A DNA stretch of 64,000 nucleotides from Pyrocephalus nanus. Its lineage: Eukaryota > Chordata > Aves > Passeriformes > Tyrannidae. The notes under the pieces are model-generated. The model made no database searches. It saw only the letters and a list, made by a program, of their open reading frames with translations, and was not told where the DNA came from. Of the stretch, positions 11,001 to 26,000 are shown one piece after another (within the stretch, counting starts at the first letter, position 1; each line of letters begins with the position of its first letter). Where the stretch lies: the NCBI GenBank assembly GCA_038380795.1, contig CM076279.1, forward strand, positions 6,773,001 through 6,837,000, given 5' to 3'. The position numbers and the translations under genes were made by a program.

Positions 11001-14000
11001 GGCTGTTCTGAGCCTGCCTGTTGATGCATGTCACACTGAGAGTCTGAGCAGTCAGCACAGATGGAGGATTGCCTCAAACACCAACAAATAGCTGAAAATA
11101 GCTTCTTCCAGCTGCCCTGTTCTGGGTCCAGAAGGAGCAAAATCTGTACAGTGGGATCCATTCACAGAGGAGTGCATATCCCAGTGAGGATCCTTGCTCT
11201 CACACCTTGCCTCTACTCCAAAGCGAGAGGAATTTTTAGTACCATGTACTAGGGGAGAAAGCTCGTGCAAGAAGATAATTTTGTCAGCTCTCCTGAGCTT
11301 TTCCTGTGCTGCTGTGAGGCTTCAGATTTTTCCCAGCCCAGCTTCACCTTCTGTTCCACTCTGCACTGCAGCAAGCTGGAAAAAAACATAAAATCATCAA
11401 AGTACCTGGACACCTCCACCCTGTCACGTGGTGGTGGTGGTGCTGATATTTCACCTCTGAATTCCTGTTTCCCTGCAGGAAGCAAAAGTGACTGGGAAGC
11501 AGAATTTGTGGGCTCTGCAGAGCAAGGCACCTCTACCCTGGTGGCTTCAGGGGAGCTGCTCTGGGCAGCTCTTGTGCTCCCGTGGGCTGTGCAGAGAGGC
11601 AGGTGGATTTGGGACCAGGGTCCATCCTAAGGCAGGTGTTTCTGACTCCACCTCCACGTGGAAAGCAAAAGTTCTGGCACGCAGTTCCTTGACTGGAAAT
11701 TACTCCTAACAAATAATCTTTGTCAAATATTGAGATAGCATATGTCAGGTGAATGGAGTCAAGTTTCAAAGAAGCTATTTAAAGGCTTTATTCTATGAAT
11801 GCTTCCCTTCTAAAGCATTTTCTCACTGAAACGTTTTGCCAGGTCTTGGTTGGGATTTTTCAGTGTTGGTTTTTTTTTTTTTTCATTAATGAACGTGGAT
11901 TTTTTGACTTAATTTAGCTTGAAAAGTAAAAGGCAGTGCCAGCTACACCAGTTCTTTATTTTGATAAGATGCTTGAGGAATGTCTCAGGATTTGACTCTT
12001 TCATGACTTGTTCTTCCTTCCCTATTTGAGATACTACAATAGTATCTCAAAGTAGGTAGATTTGTAAAGCCTGTACATAAGTGTCACTGGGGGTTGGATG
12101 GATAATTTTTTTCTGATGGTGGCTTTTTTCTGAGCTGCTGTGCTTCTGTTGGTCTCTAGATCAGGGTCCCTACAGGTTTTCCTATGTTAAATTTCTTACC
12201 CTGTCCTGGGCACTTTGCCTGTGTATCAGGGCTGGCAAACAGGATATGGCTGTAGGAAACGTGCTTGTTTCAGGCTTTCTCTTGGGATTCTCCTCTCTCA
12301 CAATACAAGAAAAAAATGGGGGGGGGAGGAGAAATAAAAGCAGTGTAGTCCTGTTCCCTTGATTTCTCTTCCCCAGACTCTAAATGCACTTGACATGCAC
12401 TCTGTTTGCTGCCTCCAGCCTGGTTGCACACCAGCATCAGGCAGAGCTGGTGAGCAAGAAAGGAAACAGTCGTTGTCCTGCACTTTTAATATTAAAGGAG
12501 AGGTTTCTGGTGTTCTCTTCCCATAAGCACTTCTGATCTTTGTAGAAAAAGCAAGAACATGACTGATAGCATGTTCCTTTAAAAAGGAAAAGAAAGAAAA
12601 AGAAGGGATAATAAAAAAACTCCAGGGTTTGGAGTTGTCTTGCTGCCTGCATGTAGACATTCCACCTGCTTGCTCTGGCAAGATCATCTTCTCTGTCAGC
12701 TTAGACAACTCTTCTAACACTTTATGCTAAGTTACAGTTTTTTTCCATCACACTCAGCCAAATGAGGCTGTTGATATGTTGGGACTACAGGAGATATTCT
12801 GAATTGGGGGGGGGGGGGGGGAAATTACAAAAGCTTATTGCTGGTGCTTGCTCAGATGAGAGAAATCCACTGTAACAGCTGTTGCAGCAGCAGGTCCACT
12901 GGCTACTGGTGGAAGGACTGTGCTGGAAAATTCCCTGCAATAATATCTTCAAACTAATCCACTGCTTGACAACACTGTGACTGATCTATAAATTTTGTGT
13001 GTGGCAGTTTAAATTGGTGCTAAATTACTTTATGTGCAAGTAGTCAGGTGAAGTAGTTGGGAGAGAAAAGAAATTCTGCAACACAAGAGAATTCTCTGAA
13101 AAAAGAGAGAAAATTTTGAGTGGTGCTGTGGACACTTCTGAGCTAGTTTGTTTTGTTTTTTTTTTTTTTTAATAGTAACTGGAAGTCAGTGAAAAATGAA
13201 GTTGTAGGGCTCAGTTGGCTGCAAGTCTGGGAAGGCAATTAAGCAATGGCAAATCTGGCATCAACTTGCCCACTTCTTAAAATTTGCTTCTCAGTTAAAG
13301 CATCAGGGTCTGGTTTTGTATCTTTTCTGCCTCCCTGTTGCAGTTTGAAGTGCACCTGCACTGACATATGCAACTGCTTCCACCAGGAATTGATGGCTGA
13401 ATGTGTGCCTTGTGGTGACAGTTAATGCCAACAGTTATGTGGGATGTGAGCGTTGTGCTGGATTTATGGGTCTCGTTTCAGGAAGGACTTAGCGAGCATT
13501 GTTATTAACTCAGTCCATTCTTTCCATTAAATAAAGCTGTTCTGGGCAAGCCTTTCCAAACTGGAATTCATCAGTCTCAGATTCATATTGTTTTTTGCTT
13601 CCTTCCTTTAATCTCTGTTCCATGCTGGGAGGATTGTGTTTGGTTGTTTTTATTTTCCGTGGAACCCGAGCGGGCATTGGCTTTTATGTAACTGGATGGA
13701 AACGCTCTAGGACTGGAAAGATGGTCTGCATTTCACCTCAGCGAGGTGAAAGCTTAAGCCAGAATGCAGCATCTTCCTTATTCGTGTCCACACACACTCC
13801 CCTTCAGCTTGTTCTTCTTCTTTAACTGATAAGGATACCTGAAAAACAACAATCTGGGTGCTTATCAGTCAGGCTCCTGCAGGCAGCGTCGTCTTGTCCA
13901 GGGCTTGAGAAAAACCATTTGTCTTGGGAAAGTGGAAACAATGAAAAACCTTTTCCTGAACTCTCACAGGAACAGCAGGATCATAACTGTTACTGGCTCT

Positions 14001-17000
14001 CAGTGAGCTGATGTGCACAGTTGTTCTTAGAAGCACAGAAATGGTGATTTGTGCTAGTGGTCAGTTAGAAGCTTAAAAGGGGGGGGGGGGTCTTATTGGG
14101 TTTTGAGGGTTTTTTTATTAATTTGTCCTTGCCCATAGCACATTTTTCAGAGTCTGCTCTTTACTGTAGCCTCCAGATCAGGGGAAAGGAGTCTGCCTCC
14201 TGCTTGTCTTTGTCTTTCAGTCTTCCAGCCTGGCTCTGAACCACCACGGCATCCCTTGACTCCTCTCAGTGGGTCTGTTGGAGCAAGGCACTCTGGCTTT
14301 AGGCCCTTAAACAGTTGATCTTGTGAGATCAAGGCTGCAAAGGAGATGGCAGCCAGAAAATCAGCTTGCTGAGTGCATGATAAAGTACAGCACTGCCTTT
14401 TTTTTTTTTTTTTTAAACTCAGTCAAGCTGCTCTTAGAGATCATCATGTAATGCTAGACGGGGTAAAATGACTAGAGAAAAAAAAATTAATACAGAACAT
14501 TGGGGGGTTTGTCCTGAGTTTATTTCCACTATAGTAGAGGGAATTTTCAGCATAAATAAATGTGTCCAAGCTGACTTTGTGCAAGTAGCAAGGGGCTGGC
14601 TGCAAAAGTAAATTCAGAGATGCTTCCACACAGATTTGCAGAGGTTGGGCTTGTGAAAATGTTGTGGTATAGGTGCTGCTAATGAAGTCTTAATTTATTG
14701 AAAAAATAACAAGGTTTTTGGAATTCGTATGGAAATGAACCCATTAAATTTTGCCTTTAGCTCTGGGATGCTTGAAGTCTCTACTAATTTCATATATTTA
14801 CTCTGATAGAGAGATTTGACCTAAAATCCCCCTTGCTTGGAACCACATACCTGCTTGACTTTGTGTTCTTTGTGTGAGATACTGATACATAATGTGGTGG
14901 ATATTGGTAATGTAATCTATAAAAGATCAAAAAATCTATAAAAAGATCACCTTTGCCTAAATAGATTTAGGCAACTTCCCTGTTTAAAATTCAGTTACCT
15001 TCCAAATTTTCCACTGTTTAAATGCTTTGGAATTCCTTTACAAATCTCTCATCCACGCATAAATATTTCTTCACTTTGATAACCAAAAGGTAGCAACTGT
15101 GCAGTATTTATTGTACCTGATTTTTCCACTTGGTGATTCTCCATTTCATTCAACAGAGTGTATTAGATTAGATCTGCAGATTTTTATTTTTTTTTTTTAA
15201 ATGCTGTCTTTTCTAATCAGTTCATTGTATTCAGCAATGTGTCTCAGACTTAATTTAGCCTAAGGGAGTGCAGGGCTGTTCTTTGTTGGGGTTTTTAGGC
15301 TGTCCTACGTTCTGGATCTTCAGTAGCTACTCAGAGGTTTGAGCAGGACTTCTTAAACCTCACATCTGCCAAACTTTGGTCAAGTTGTTGCTGCTTGCCT
15401 CAGTTTTCAACAGCAAACTGAGCAAATACGAACAAGCACTGTAGGAGGAGTCGGTCATCCCTTTGTTTTTGGAAGGCTTGAAAGGAGTGGAGTTAATGAA
15501 AAGCTGTGTTGATGCCTTCAGCTCGTTAATGATGGAGCAGGGGGTGGAGGTGCACAGTAACTCTTCACTAAGCAGAATTCATATCCTCTGGGCAGTGAGG
15601 TGTGGCTCTAAATGTGTTGGTGAACGTGTTTGCTTTTGCTTGGTGTAGCTCTGGGCTTTCTGATGTCTTGGCTGTGGCCTGGGGATGTGGGGACCAGACT
15701 TGCTGTGGCGGCTATGGTGGAAGGAGCGTGGGCGATGGGAGCCAGGGGAAAACATCAGCGGGGCCTGATGGGACTGGCTTGATTTAACCTGTTACAAAGG
15801 GGGCAGCCTTAAAGGATGCAAATTAAAGAACAAACTTCACTTCTGGTGAAAGCAAACTCGCTGATGATTCTGGAAATTCATAAAACGCACTATTTAACAC
15901 ATCTGACAGTTTTGGGCATCTTTGTCTGATGTACATAACAGGAGAGGTTTGGGCCATCAGAGGTTCTCTCAGCATATTAATTCACGTTTCCTGAGGGTTA
16001 TGTGCTTATACTAACTCCAGACAGCTACAGAAGACTTGAAAATGGACTTTGAAAATGTCAGAAAGGCAGCACAGACCCTTGCAAACCTGTCGGTGGCCCA
16101 AATAAGAGCACAGCATTCTTGGGGGTGCTTAGCACGTGTCTAATGCAACTGAATTTGGCTTGCCACTGGGTTGCTGAAGTTCCTGCTTGGCAGAAATATT
16201 GGTGATTTGGGGAATTTTTTCTCTTGCCTTTGTGTTCTTGGATGGTAAGAGAAGAAGTGGGCAGAAGGAGATGGGAGGGATACAGGAATAATAAATACAG
16301 TGCTGGGTACAAGGAAAGATCAAGAGGTGCTCAGGGATATAGCCTGTCTCTTCCTCTTCCCACTCAGTCCACTTAAAACTTTCAGAAGATAAGAGCACAG
16401 GATGCAATTTAGTCAAAGCTGGAACACAAGCAGTTCCCTCCTTTCCCTCAATAAACGCTTGCTTGTCTCAAACCAAGGCAAGAAATGCCTGTAATTGCCC
16501 ATCTAGCAAATTCTCCCCCTCAAGGCAATAAAGCAGCTTTCTGACCTCGTGTGTTTATGGCTCCTGAGTCACTGTATGTGCCTGGACATATTTACCTTGC
16601 ATCTGCAGCTCTGTGAACTTCTCCAGCCTGAGTGTTCATCTGACTTTGTCCTCACAGCCCATGAGTTACCACAGAATTGTCCCCACTTCTCCAGTGGTGA
16701 CACGAAGCTCCCTCGATGTGGTTGAGGCTGCCCACGTTATTTCCTACACCACGTCCGTGTAGGTTTGTGGAGAACACAGCCTGCATTCCCTGGATTCCTG
16801 TCCGTGCTCTCACCAAAGAGAGCCACTTCTTTTGGCAGAAATTTTCTGCTTCTAAATGTCATTCTTCTGTTTAAGTTTTTCTCTGCCTGTGCTGCTGAAG
16901 AGATGTTGATGCACACACCAAGTGCATTACCAAGGGGTTGGAGCTGTAGCACTGCAGTTCATCTCAGAGGGGCCTGGGGCCTTGCCAGCTGGCCAGGGAG

Positions 17001-20000
17001 AAGATGCATGTTCCTTTTTGTGTACTTCTTTCTTTTTCTAAAATAGCTTTAGCCTTGTATTTCTGTGATCCAAGTGTACTAATGGAGAAATAGTGCCCTT
17101 TTTTTTTTTTTTTTTCCTCCATGAATGGCTATAAAAAGTGCCCTGTAGCAGTCAGTGCCACGCAAAGAATTTGTTTTTCTGCTTCCAGAGGGCTTTGGCT
17201 TCTCTGAAAACAGGTGGATTTTCGCAGTGCATTTGGCACAGGCTGTTCCCACATCTGGCTTGGTGACCTCGCTGCTCTCCCCTCACCTGATGCCCCTCTC
17301 ACCTGCCTGGAGATGGAGGGAAGGAGGGGGTTGGAGAGCGGTTACCAAGCAGCAAGGAGGCAGCATTATGTCTGTGTCAGGTTGAATGAATGGCTTCAGT
17401 GTTTGGAGGCGCTGAGGAATTTTGGACACACAGTCCAGTGAGTCACAAAAGGTCTTTGGGAGGGAGGCAGGGGGGAGAGGGCAATGTTGGGATACAGCTG
17501 GTACTGTCTCAGAATGTTTGTGCTGAACTTGATAATGCTTGTGACTCTCCTGGGGGCCTCCCAGAAGCACTAAAATATTTGGACATTGGTCTCAATATGA
17601 GGAAAACATATTGAAGAGTGTCTTATCCTACATAAAGCCTCCTGCTCAGCACAGTCTGGTGCAACATCTGCAACTGAAGTGTCCTTAATTTCTGTAAGGA
17701 GGGATTAGCTGTGTTGGGAAGATTTCCAAGCAGAGCACTACAAGTGAGTGGAGGTTGCCCTTGAGTTTCTGGTAGAGCAGGTTGGTTACATCCCTTCTGG
17801 AGGGTAGCAGCCATAAGAACTGACAGTGGGAGATGGGAATGCTGGATCTGCATCACCACCACACTCGGGGGCATTTTGGTTTGCGGGGGGTTTGTCAGCC
17901 AAAGCCTTGAGTGGCACAATTGCAGAAATGAATTCTGGCACTACACACACACACATCTGGCAAACCTCTGCATCCCAGGACCCTGGAGAGGTTGGTCAGG
18001 TGCTGCTCTGAAGTCGTGGTGCTGTGGCTCTGGGACAATCTCAGCTATTTCCATGTTCCTCGAGGGAATATGTGAGGCTGACCCTGCACCAGCCTGTGCT
18101 CGGCATTCCCAGGACTGGAGTGGTTTCCTGTGGGCTGAATCCGGCTTGTTTTTCTTAACTGTGCTCCAAAACATTGGCTCTTGGCTGGTGCCAAGGACCA
18201 GTCACCCAAAATGAAGAATCTGTGGTTTGATCTGTTTTGAGGAAAGGCTTCAAGTACAGCAGTTTCTTCAAAATGCAAAAGGAGCTGAGTGTCCAGGACT
18301 CGGTGAAACAAAGCCTTGATTCCTTCATTAAATTTAGACTCTAGCTTGGAAAGGAAATGGAGCACCCTGTTAGGCTTTGACTCTCCATGGTACAGACATT
18401 GTCTTCTTTTCTAATAAATTGTGTTTCATTCTTAATTGTTATTTTTTTGTCTCAGATTTAATGTGTAAATTTCTGAAGAAATGAACAACATAGCTTTTTA
18501 GGTTGGATGCATACCTTGACTAAAATATGTTTCTTCCTTCTTTCTCCCAGGAATTCTCAGAAGTGGAAAAAAGAGATCCTCAGGAGCTAGTTGGTAAGTT
18601 CACTCAGAAATATTTATTCACCTTCTTTTTTTTCAAAACCCTGGTTTGTAGCAAGCACCTTCCCTCTGTCCTGGCAAAGCTGTAGTTTCAGATTATTACC
18701 AGCAGTGTTTTATCTCACTGGAATACTTTCAGTGAAGTCTTCTTTGGGGAGAAAGGCACCATGCCTTGTGATATGTGAAATTATTTTCATATTTTATGTT
18801 TAAAACATGTATGTAAAGGGGCAATGTTGGTGTTTTTTTGAGATGAGCTTAAACAGAATGGAGTAGCTTTGTCCAGACACCCCTATGAGGAAATTTTATT
18901 TTGTATTTCATCTGACTATCTTGAAGTAACCCTCTGTCCCTGAGGTTACTAGTACAGTTGTGTGGTGTCATGTAATAATATCATTAAAAATTAATGGCTT
19001 TAGAAGTTGCTTCATCTCTCAAATCAGCTTGTCAAGGCTCAAGAATGGCATTTCACCTATAAAGTGTGATAAATGTAAATTAAAACAGCAAATACTCAGA
19101 TGCTAAGCTGTAGCTCCTACAGCAGCCATCTCTCTGAAGCTCTGGAGTTAACTCCTTTTCAGTTGGCCTGCCCAGACTTTGCACCAGCCCAACTGTTACA
19201 TTGGATTTTCTGCCTTTAGAGGGCAAAAATGCTTTAACCAGTCTCATCACAAAATACAACAGAAATCTTCCTCTAGATTAGAGGCTGGCTTTGTGCAGGG
19301 CCAGGTTATGGGAGGTCAGATACCTGCCATGCTGGATTCTGGAGGTCTGGTTGTGTTAGACCATATCTTATCTGGCTGAAAAGGAACTGTTGCAAGAGCC
19401 TCATGGTTGGTGTAACGTGAGAACCACTCCCTTTCTGAAAACTTGGCCTTTCAGAATTAGACTTCTTTAATGGACAAAGTGCAGAATTTTCTGACTCAAA
19501 GCAAGTAACTTCTCCCATCTGGAGGACATCTAAAGTTTTGTCCATCAGTATATGGAAGTCAAAGTCATCCTCAGCCAGTTTTCCACCACTGATTTTTGCA
19601 TTAAAAGCTCATGGGCCTGCCCTTCTCCAAAGGTCACCTGACATTTTTCAGTGTCACCTTTATTATAAAAGTTGTGCAGTTGCTTAAGTACAGAAGAAAT
19701 GGAGGCTCCTGCCAAAAATCCTGTTTCTGTTTTACCTCCCCCGGATGCATTTTAACATCTGTGTGCTCTGAGCTGCTCTGGGAATGGGAGCCAGCTGAGA
19801 CCCATCTTCACTGTTCCTTTTTTTTTGTCGTTGTTTCTTTCTTTTTTCTTCTATTTTTTTTCTTTTTCCCTGTGAGGCTTCCAGCTGGATCCTCTCCCTG
19901 ATCTGCTTAGTGCATGCTAGGTGAGCACTGGAGCTGGCACAAAGAAAACAGTAAGGATGAGCAGCTGGGAAGGGCATGCTTGTCCTGCCTTATGCTGAAG

Positions 20001-23000
20001 TAATGATCACATAATCAATGCCTGAAAACAATGGGAGGGGAGGTTTTAGCCTTAACTGCCCCATGTTTGAGAAGGAAATACATGTGAAGGTTTTTTTGAT
20101 AGATTTCCACCTCAGCATTGTCCTTTTGGGGCTTTTGTACCACTCTGAAGAGTTCATGATGCTGACAGGACATTGCAATTGCTGTTTCCTGCAGCCTTGC
20201 AAAATAATAGTTTTAAGATGCAGGTATTTTTGCCCTGAAGCTCTTTGCAGGGTGGTTGTTTACCTTTTGGACTGTAAGAAAAGTTCTGTGCAGCCCTCAG
20301 GACGTCTGAGCACAAACTCAGTGTTCATAAGAGCAGAAAGCATGGCTGAGTTGCAGGTCTCTCTCTGCATTTCTCAGCCCACGGAGCAGAAAGGGAACTA
20401 GTGTCCTTCCATGGATGGGTGACTCACTGGCATGTTGTTGCCTCCAGTTTTTCTCTCTGATTTGGCTGTTCTGGTGCCAGGAAATCAGAAACCCACACAC
20501 CCTGGTTTATGCCAAGCAGACAGGGTGCCAGGGAATGCAGTTTTAGACACCAGGCACCACCGGTTTGTGTGTCTCCAGGGGAAACCCACGTCCCTCTGAT
20601 CACCCTTCCCAGGTCTTTCCTTGGGTTTTTTTTGTTTGTTTGTTTGGGGTTTTTTTGCATACTGTGACCTTTAGAAACAAACTGGCACCTGAACTGCCTT
20701 TTTAATCCCTTGTGGCTGTGTAAAACACAGCATGTAAGTGAACCTTGAAAGGGATGGGAGTTCTGTATCCTACCTGGGGAGCAGCGTTATTCCAAGAGCA
20801 CTGAGACAAGATGCTTTACCAGACCTCAGATGATCCACACCTTGGTCTGTCCTGTACACCCATTATACTCTCTGTTCTTTTGGTTTTCTCTGCAGCAGGA
20901 AAACATTCTTACCCATCTGTAGGAAGCAAAGCTCCTGTGTGCCCTCCAGCACAGCCCTTGGACTGAGAGCACTCATTTCCCTCTGGAAGGAAGGGCATGG
21001 TTTGTGCTGTGACACTTTCTCTCCTGCTATGCAGATTGTCTCTGTACTGTTGGACATAGGTCAGATAACCCATCTCTCTCAAACTGAAGTAGATTTAATG
21101 TAGCATTTCCAGTTAATTATCTGCCTCACCAAGATCTGTCACTCAATTATCCTTCATTGACGACTGAGAGGCTGAATCTTTGCTAGGTACACCCTGAGTG
21201 GTGGTGTCCAGCAGCAGGATACTTTGAGTGGCATTGGCTCCTACTTTCTTGAACCCTGATCTGAATTTTGGGATCTGCTTCATGGCCTTAGTTCTTTGTC
21301 TGGACTATAAATCTGATTGGGGAAAGATATTTACTTACTGTGAGCCAGAATCTGGGTGTGCCTGGACTGATTAATTGTACCAACAGCCAACTTCCTGACG
21401 TCTCCACTTGGAGATCCTCGAGGCTGGGAGCCTGCAAATCACACACCAATTAGAGGCTGCAGCCAGTGTCACCTGTGACTCATGTCCATTTAAAACTTCG
21501 ATCTTGGCAGCAATAACAGGATGCACCGAGCAGTTGGATGTATCCTGTGAGGACACGCCTTGTTGCTGGCTGTTCATCTGCAGTTACTGCTGTATAGATG
21601 GTGTAAAGCTGCCCTTGGGACTTTGAAAATGCAACATGTTTTATACAGGAGCCTGTGGCCATATATGCAAGTTCCAGGATTATTTTGAATGATCATCCCA
21701 GTTGCCCTTTCCCCTATGGAAAGAGCTGGTGGAAAGATGCTGTGGAATCAGCCATTCTGCTGTCTGTTAGGGGAGGGAGTTTGAGGACTGCTGGAGGGCA
21801 TGGATAGTTTGTACTTCCTTACTGTAAATAAGCCCAGAGGCATTACACTCATCCTCAAACTCATCCTTTTCTTCATGGTGACGTGGCCTCTCAGTCTGGC
21901 TGCAATGTGATGAAAGAACTGAGTAATGCTGAATGTTTGTGCTCAGTTTGTGAGGTGTGCACGTAGCCTCTCTGCTGACTGAGCCGTTCAGCTGCCTACA
22001 GCTGTGGTGGGATTGCAGGAGACAAAGATGCATTGCTCCTAGTTCCTTGTAAGCTGTTAAGAGATGCTTTCCCCTGTCAGTGTAATGTTGATAAATGATG
22101 GCTCAAACAAAGGAGGAAATGAGCACCAAAACCTCAAAGTCATACATCAAAATATATTGTCTCATTGGGAGCTCTTGTTCTGCCTCCAGTATTATTTCTG
22201 TTTCAAGGGAGCTTTGAGTGGGTTACTGAACATTCACTTATGGCTTTAACTTTTTTTTGATGGTTAGACAGAGATCTCGCCCAGAGTTTCTGAGTTTATG
22301 ACCCTACAGTTCCCACAAATATTTTGTTTCTCCGTGGCTCTTCTGGTCATCTGCAAAGACAGGGGAGCCTATGGAATATCTAGTATGGAGCTAGGCTTGA
22401 TTTTTTAATTTTTTTTTTTAATGTCTTGTCTTTGCTTTAAGAAGTCTGTATTTAGTGGCTGTTTTTCTTTCTTAACATTTCTGCTGATGCTGTGAATGAA
22501 TCTCTTAGGCCATTAATCAGCTTTCACCTTTCCCAGCAAGCCTAGTGTGCCGTGTCTTATGAACACTTCTGTCTCTTTGCTCCTGTCTTTGAGTTCCTGG
22601 AGCTCTAATTAAACCAGGGGCTTCCCCATCCCACCAGCAGCTGTAACCTATAACAAATGTCTGCCTTGTTGTCAGGGAGCTCCCTTTGCCTGCCTTTCTG
22701 TTGGGGCTCTGGCAAGCTTTCCTTCTTCCATAGAGGCACCCTCTTTGAAAATGCCAAAGGACACTTTTTGTTCATTACTGGCAGCTGCTGAAGAATTTAA
22801 CCCTCAGCAACATCTTGATCAAACAGAATGAGCGGTCGCCTGCCAGCTTTGCATCTCCAAAGGATCTTGTCCTTAGTGCTTCACGTTTTTACAAAAGATG
22901 TGGAAACTGTAGTAGCACTGATCATGTGTGGTGCTGTTTATCTGTAGCCTCAGCTCTCCTGAGTTCCAACCCCAGTGTCCGTCCCTTGTGCCTTTCTGAC

Positions 23001-26000
23001 CTTTATTCAGAGGAGCTGAGCTCAGTGAGCTGCAGTTCAGGCAGCTCCTGCTGAGGGAAGTGTAGCTGAGGAGCTGACTTGGCTGATATGAGCTCTGTGC
23101 TGCTGTCAGGTCTCTTACCCGCTGCAGACCAACTCTGGGATGTGTTCCCTGTACAAATTATGCTTGAAAACAATCCCAGCTGCTTAAAGGTGGCCCAAAT
23201 CTCTGCTCTGAGACTTGTCTAGAACACTGCCTGGGTTTCCCATAATAGTGGGAAAGTAGCAAGCAATAGAGGGAAGCACTGCAGGTTTTTTTGCTCATAA
23301 CTCTGTAAGCTAATCTTTAGAGGGCAATCAGGTGCTTTAATAGCATATCCCAACACAAACAGCTATAGAAATCTGGCAGACTGCGCTGCTCTGTTCCCAG
23401 TCCTGCAGAACGAGTTGTTCCTTCTCGCAATAATCTGGCTCTGTAAGCAGACATCAAAGTGCCTGTTGAGGAAACGTTAACTTAGGGATGAAATGGAATT
23501 TCTTGTGGTTAATTCCTGACAGCCCTGGGGAGGGTTGTTCTCTTCTTGAACCATTTTGGTTCATCTGGGTATGTCTTGATCTTAATAGGACCCAAAGTGA
23601 TTACCTCCCCCGAAATGGCCAAGAGCCAGGCTGCACAGAGTTGGTCCTGTGATCCTCCACATGCATGGTCTGATCCTCTCTCCAAGAGGCACAAACTTTG
23701 GCAGAGATTCCAGGTTACCTGCACTGTTCAGAGCAGGACCTGAAGGTGTGTATGGGAGACCCAGAGTAGTGCAGGGCTGGGTATGTGGTGCACAGTGCAG
23801 GGGTTTGGGGATCCATGCCATGACCCAACCTTTATTCCTCTGAAGATTCTTTGCTTTTGAGGATCTTATCAACAGCTGCAGCTGGAGTGGGAAGTAGCTT
23901 AGCTTTTCCATTTGGGGATGAAGAGACCCCTGAAAATGAAGCTTTATGCATGGGTATGACACAGAACCACAGTTGGAGGTAGTTATCAATAAAACAAGCA
24001 TCACTTCCCTCTTGCAATGATGTAAACTTTCAGATTAGTTGCTTCTTGCTCAGCACCTTGAGAACACCACGATTACCATTGTCAGCATTTCCCATTACCT
24101 TTGCCCGTTGGTTCCCAATGACAGAGTGGTGCCAGGAATTAATAAACATTAATAAATAATTAAACAATTTAATGACTTGCATGGCTGAAACTCCCTTCAG
24201 TACTGCCAGAACTCATGCCCAGTTTGCTCTCTCCAGCTTCTTTTTCAGAAAGAGTACGGAACATGTCTCCAGATGAGATCAAAATCCCTCCTGAGCCTCC
24301 TGGCAGATGTTCTAACCAGTTGCAGGTTGGTATAAGTCCACTTCATTCTTTTTAAAGGCTTGTAGTTCAGTAGGGAGAGGGGATGTTTGGGACCCCTGCT
24401 CAGTATTTTTGCACAAGGCAGAACTCCAGCATTAAAGCTGGGCTTTACCACAGTGTTCATGAATGCCCTGTGTTAATGCTTTAGGCTTTACAGCACTTCT
24501 AGTTTAGGAACACCAGAGTAGCTTAAAACTCTTTCCCAGTGTCTGTGGGTTATTTATGCTGTAAAACAGCTCATGGTCTCACAGAAGCAATGTTTACTGT
24601 CAAGGCTGCTTTCCTCTTACCTCAGCAAATCCAGCTCTGTAGAAAAGAACAAATCGTTGTTTTCCATACAAGCCCAAGAATCCCCTAAACTGGAATAGTT
24701 GAGACAGCAATGACTAGATTCCTTTTCCACCTACATATCTCTAGAACATAAACATTTAGAGACAAGGCTGGTAACTTAGAGGCAACAAAACCAGACAAAT
24801 GCATGTCTTCTCTGGTGCACACCCAAATAATTGCAGTGGCCAATTTTGCAGTAACCTGCTGTGTTCTCCTCATGGAGTGCAAATAAAAAAGAGCAGAGAC
24901 TGCTGTTTCCTACCACCCATTTGAGTTTTATCTCCAGTTTTCCGCCCAGTAGAAATACAAGAATCACTTCTGGAATGCTCCATAAAGTAGCTCCTAATGT
25001 GCAGTGGTGATTCAGAGTGACTCACCATCCAGAGGATGCTTTCTTCTCCACACAGTGTACCTGGGCACACCCATCCCTCCCCTGGTGCTGCAGGAGGATT
25101 TTACTGTTCTGACATCAATGAATTGGGGTGCGTTAGATCTGAGGAATGCACAGAGCTTGAGAGAGGAGACAGAAGAAAGCAGAATTTTTCCCCTTGCACA
25201 GCAGTTTACTGTGTTAAATCAAAGGGGAACTTGTCCTCTGTTAGCAGGTCAAACCACATCTTAGAGCACTTTGAGCAAGGAGATGGGATTGTTCCTTAGA
25301 GATGCAAAATGTTCTGGGCTTTTCACTGGTGACTTGCTCTTTTGTCAAATTCTTCCTCTAATAAACTGTATCTTGGAACTCTGCCAAAGGGAGTATTTCT
25401 TACTGTAAAATTGACTGACTGGTTCCCCATCTGTGGACTTTTTGAACCATATTGCTACTCCATGGGGAGGGGACAAAAGGGAACACCTGTTCAATCACTT
25501 CTGCTCCCCAAATTCACCTCTTTGCAGTTGTTCCTTCAAACCTCACAGTGTCTGTGCTGGACGTGGAGATTGTGTGATTTCCTCTTGCTGATTTTGAGAC
25601 AACCTGATGAAAATTTACCTTACAAAGTGTTTTTTTTAAGGTTGTTGAAATAGGAGTTTCATATCAGCTCTTAACAATCCTCCTTTATTCAGGCTTCAGC
25701 AAGCCCTCAGACAATAGTCAGTTGTGTGTTTGAGTTGACTGTCCAGGGAGGGAGACATGAAGTGACTTATCCAGGAGCAACAAAGGCAGATTGACTCAGC
25801 TCTCCCATCCTGAAAGTGAAGGCCCAGCCTCTGGTCTTGTTTTATATGAGAAATTCCTGTCATAAAGAAAATATGACGGAAATTACTGAGGGTATTCTCC
25901 TGCTAGTACCACTTAACTCCATGTTCCATCTGAAAGTTCCTGCCTTTGCTGTCAGCATCACTAGAGTAGGAATACTTTTAAGTACTTTTGTCCACCTTGC

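Larger units (their letters stand above)
5323..18550 (+). other. SAP30BP: SAP30BP intron 3 (13.2 kb)
   Basis: Very long intron with donor GTATTT and acceptor TTTCTCCCAG. It holds one CR1-like fragment near 7513-7617 and homopolymer runs (A at about 10562, T at about 11871 and 13156, G at 12806-12821 and 14079-14090). The open frames inside it have no recognisable protein. No gene seen. Confidence 0.7.

Noticed and set aside
17350..17830. Suspected degraded transposon in SAP30BP intron 3
   Set aside because: Phrases such as GAGCAGGTTGGTTACATCCC recall bird repeats, but I cannot match a family consensus over any useful length.
20018..20401. 127-residue plus-strand open frame in SAP30BP intron 4
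   Set aside because: No recognisable domain, no splice context, ordinary intron composition. Treated as chance.
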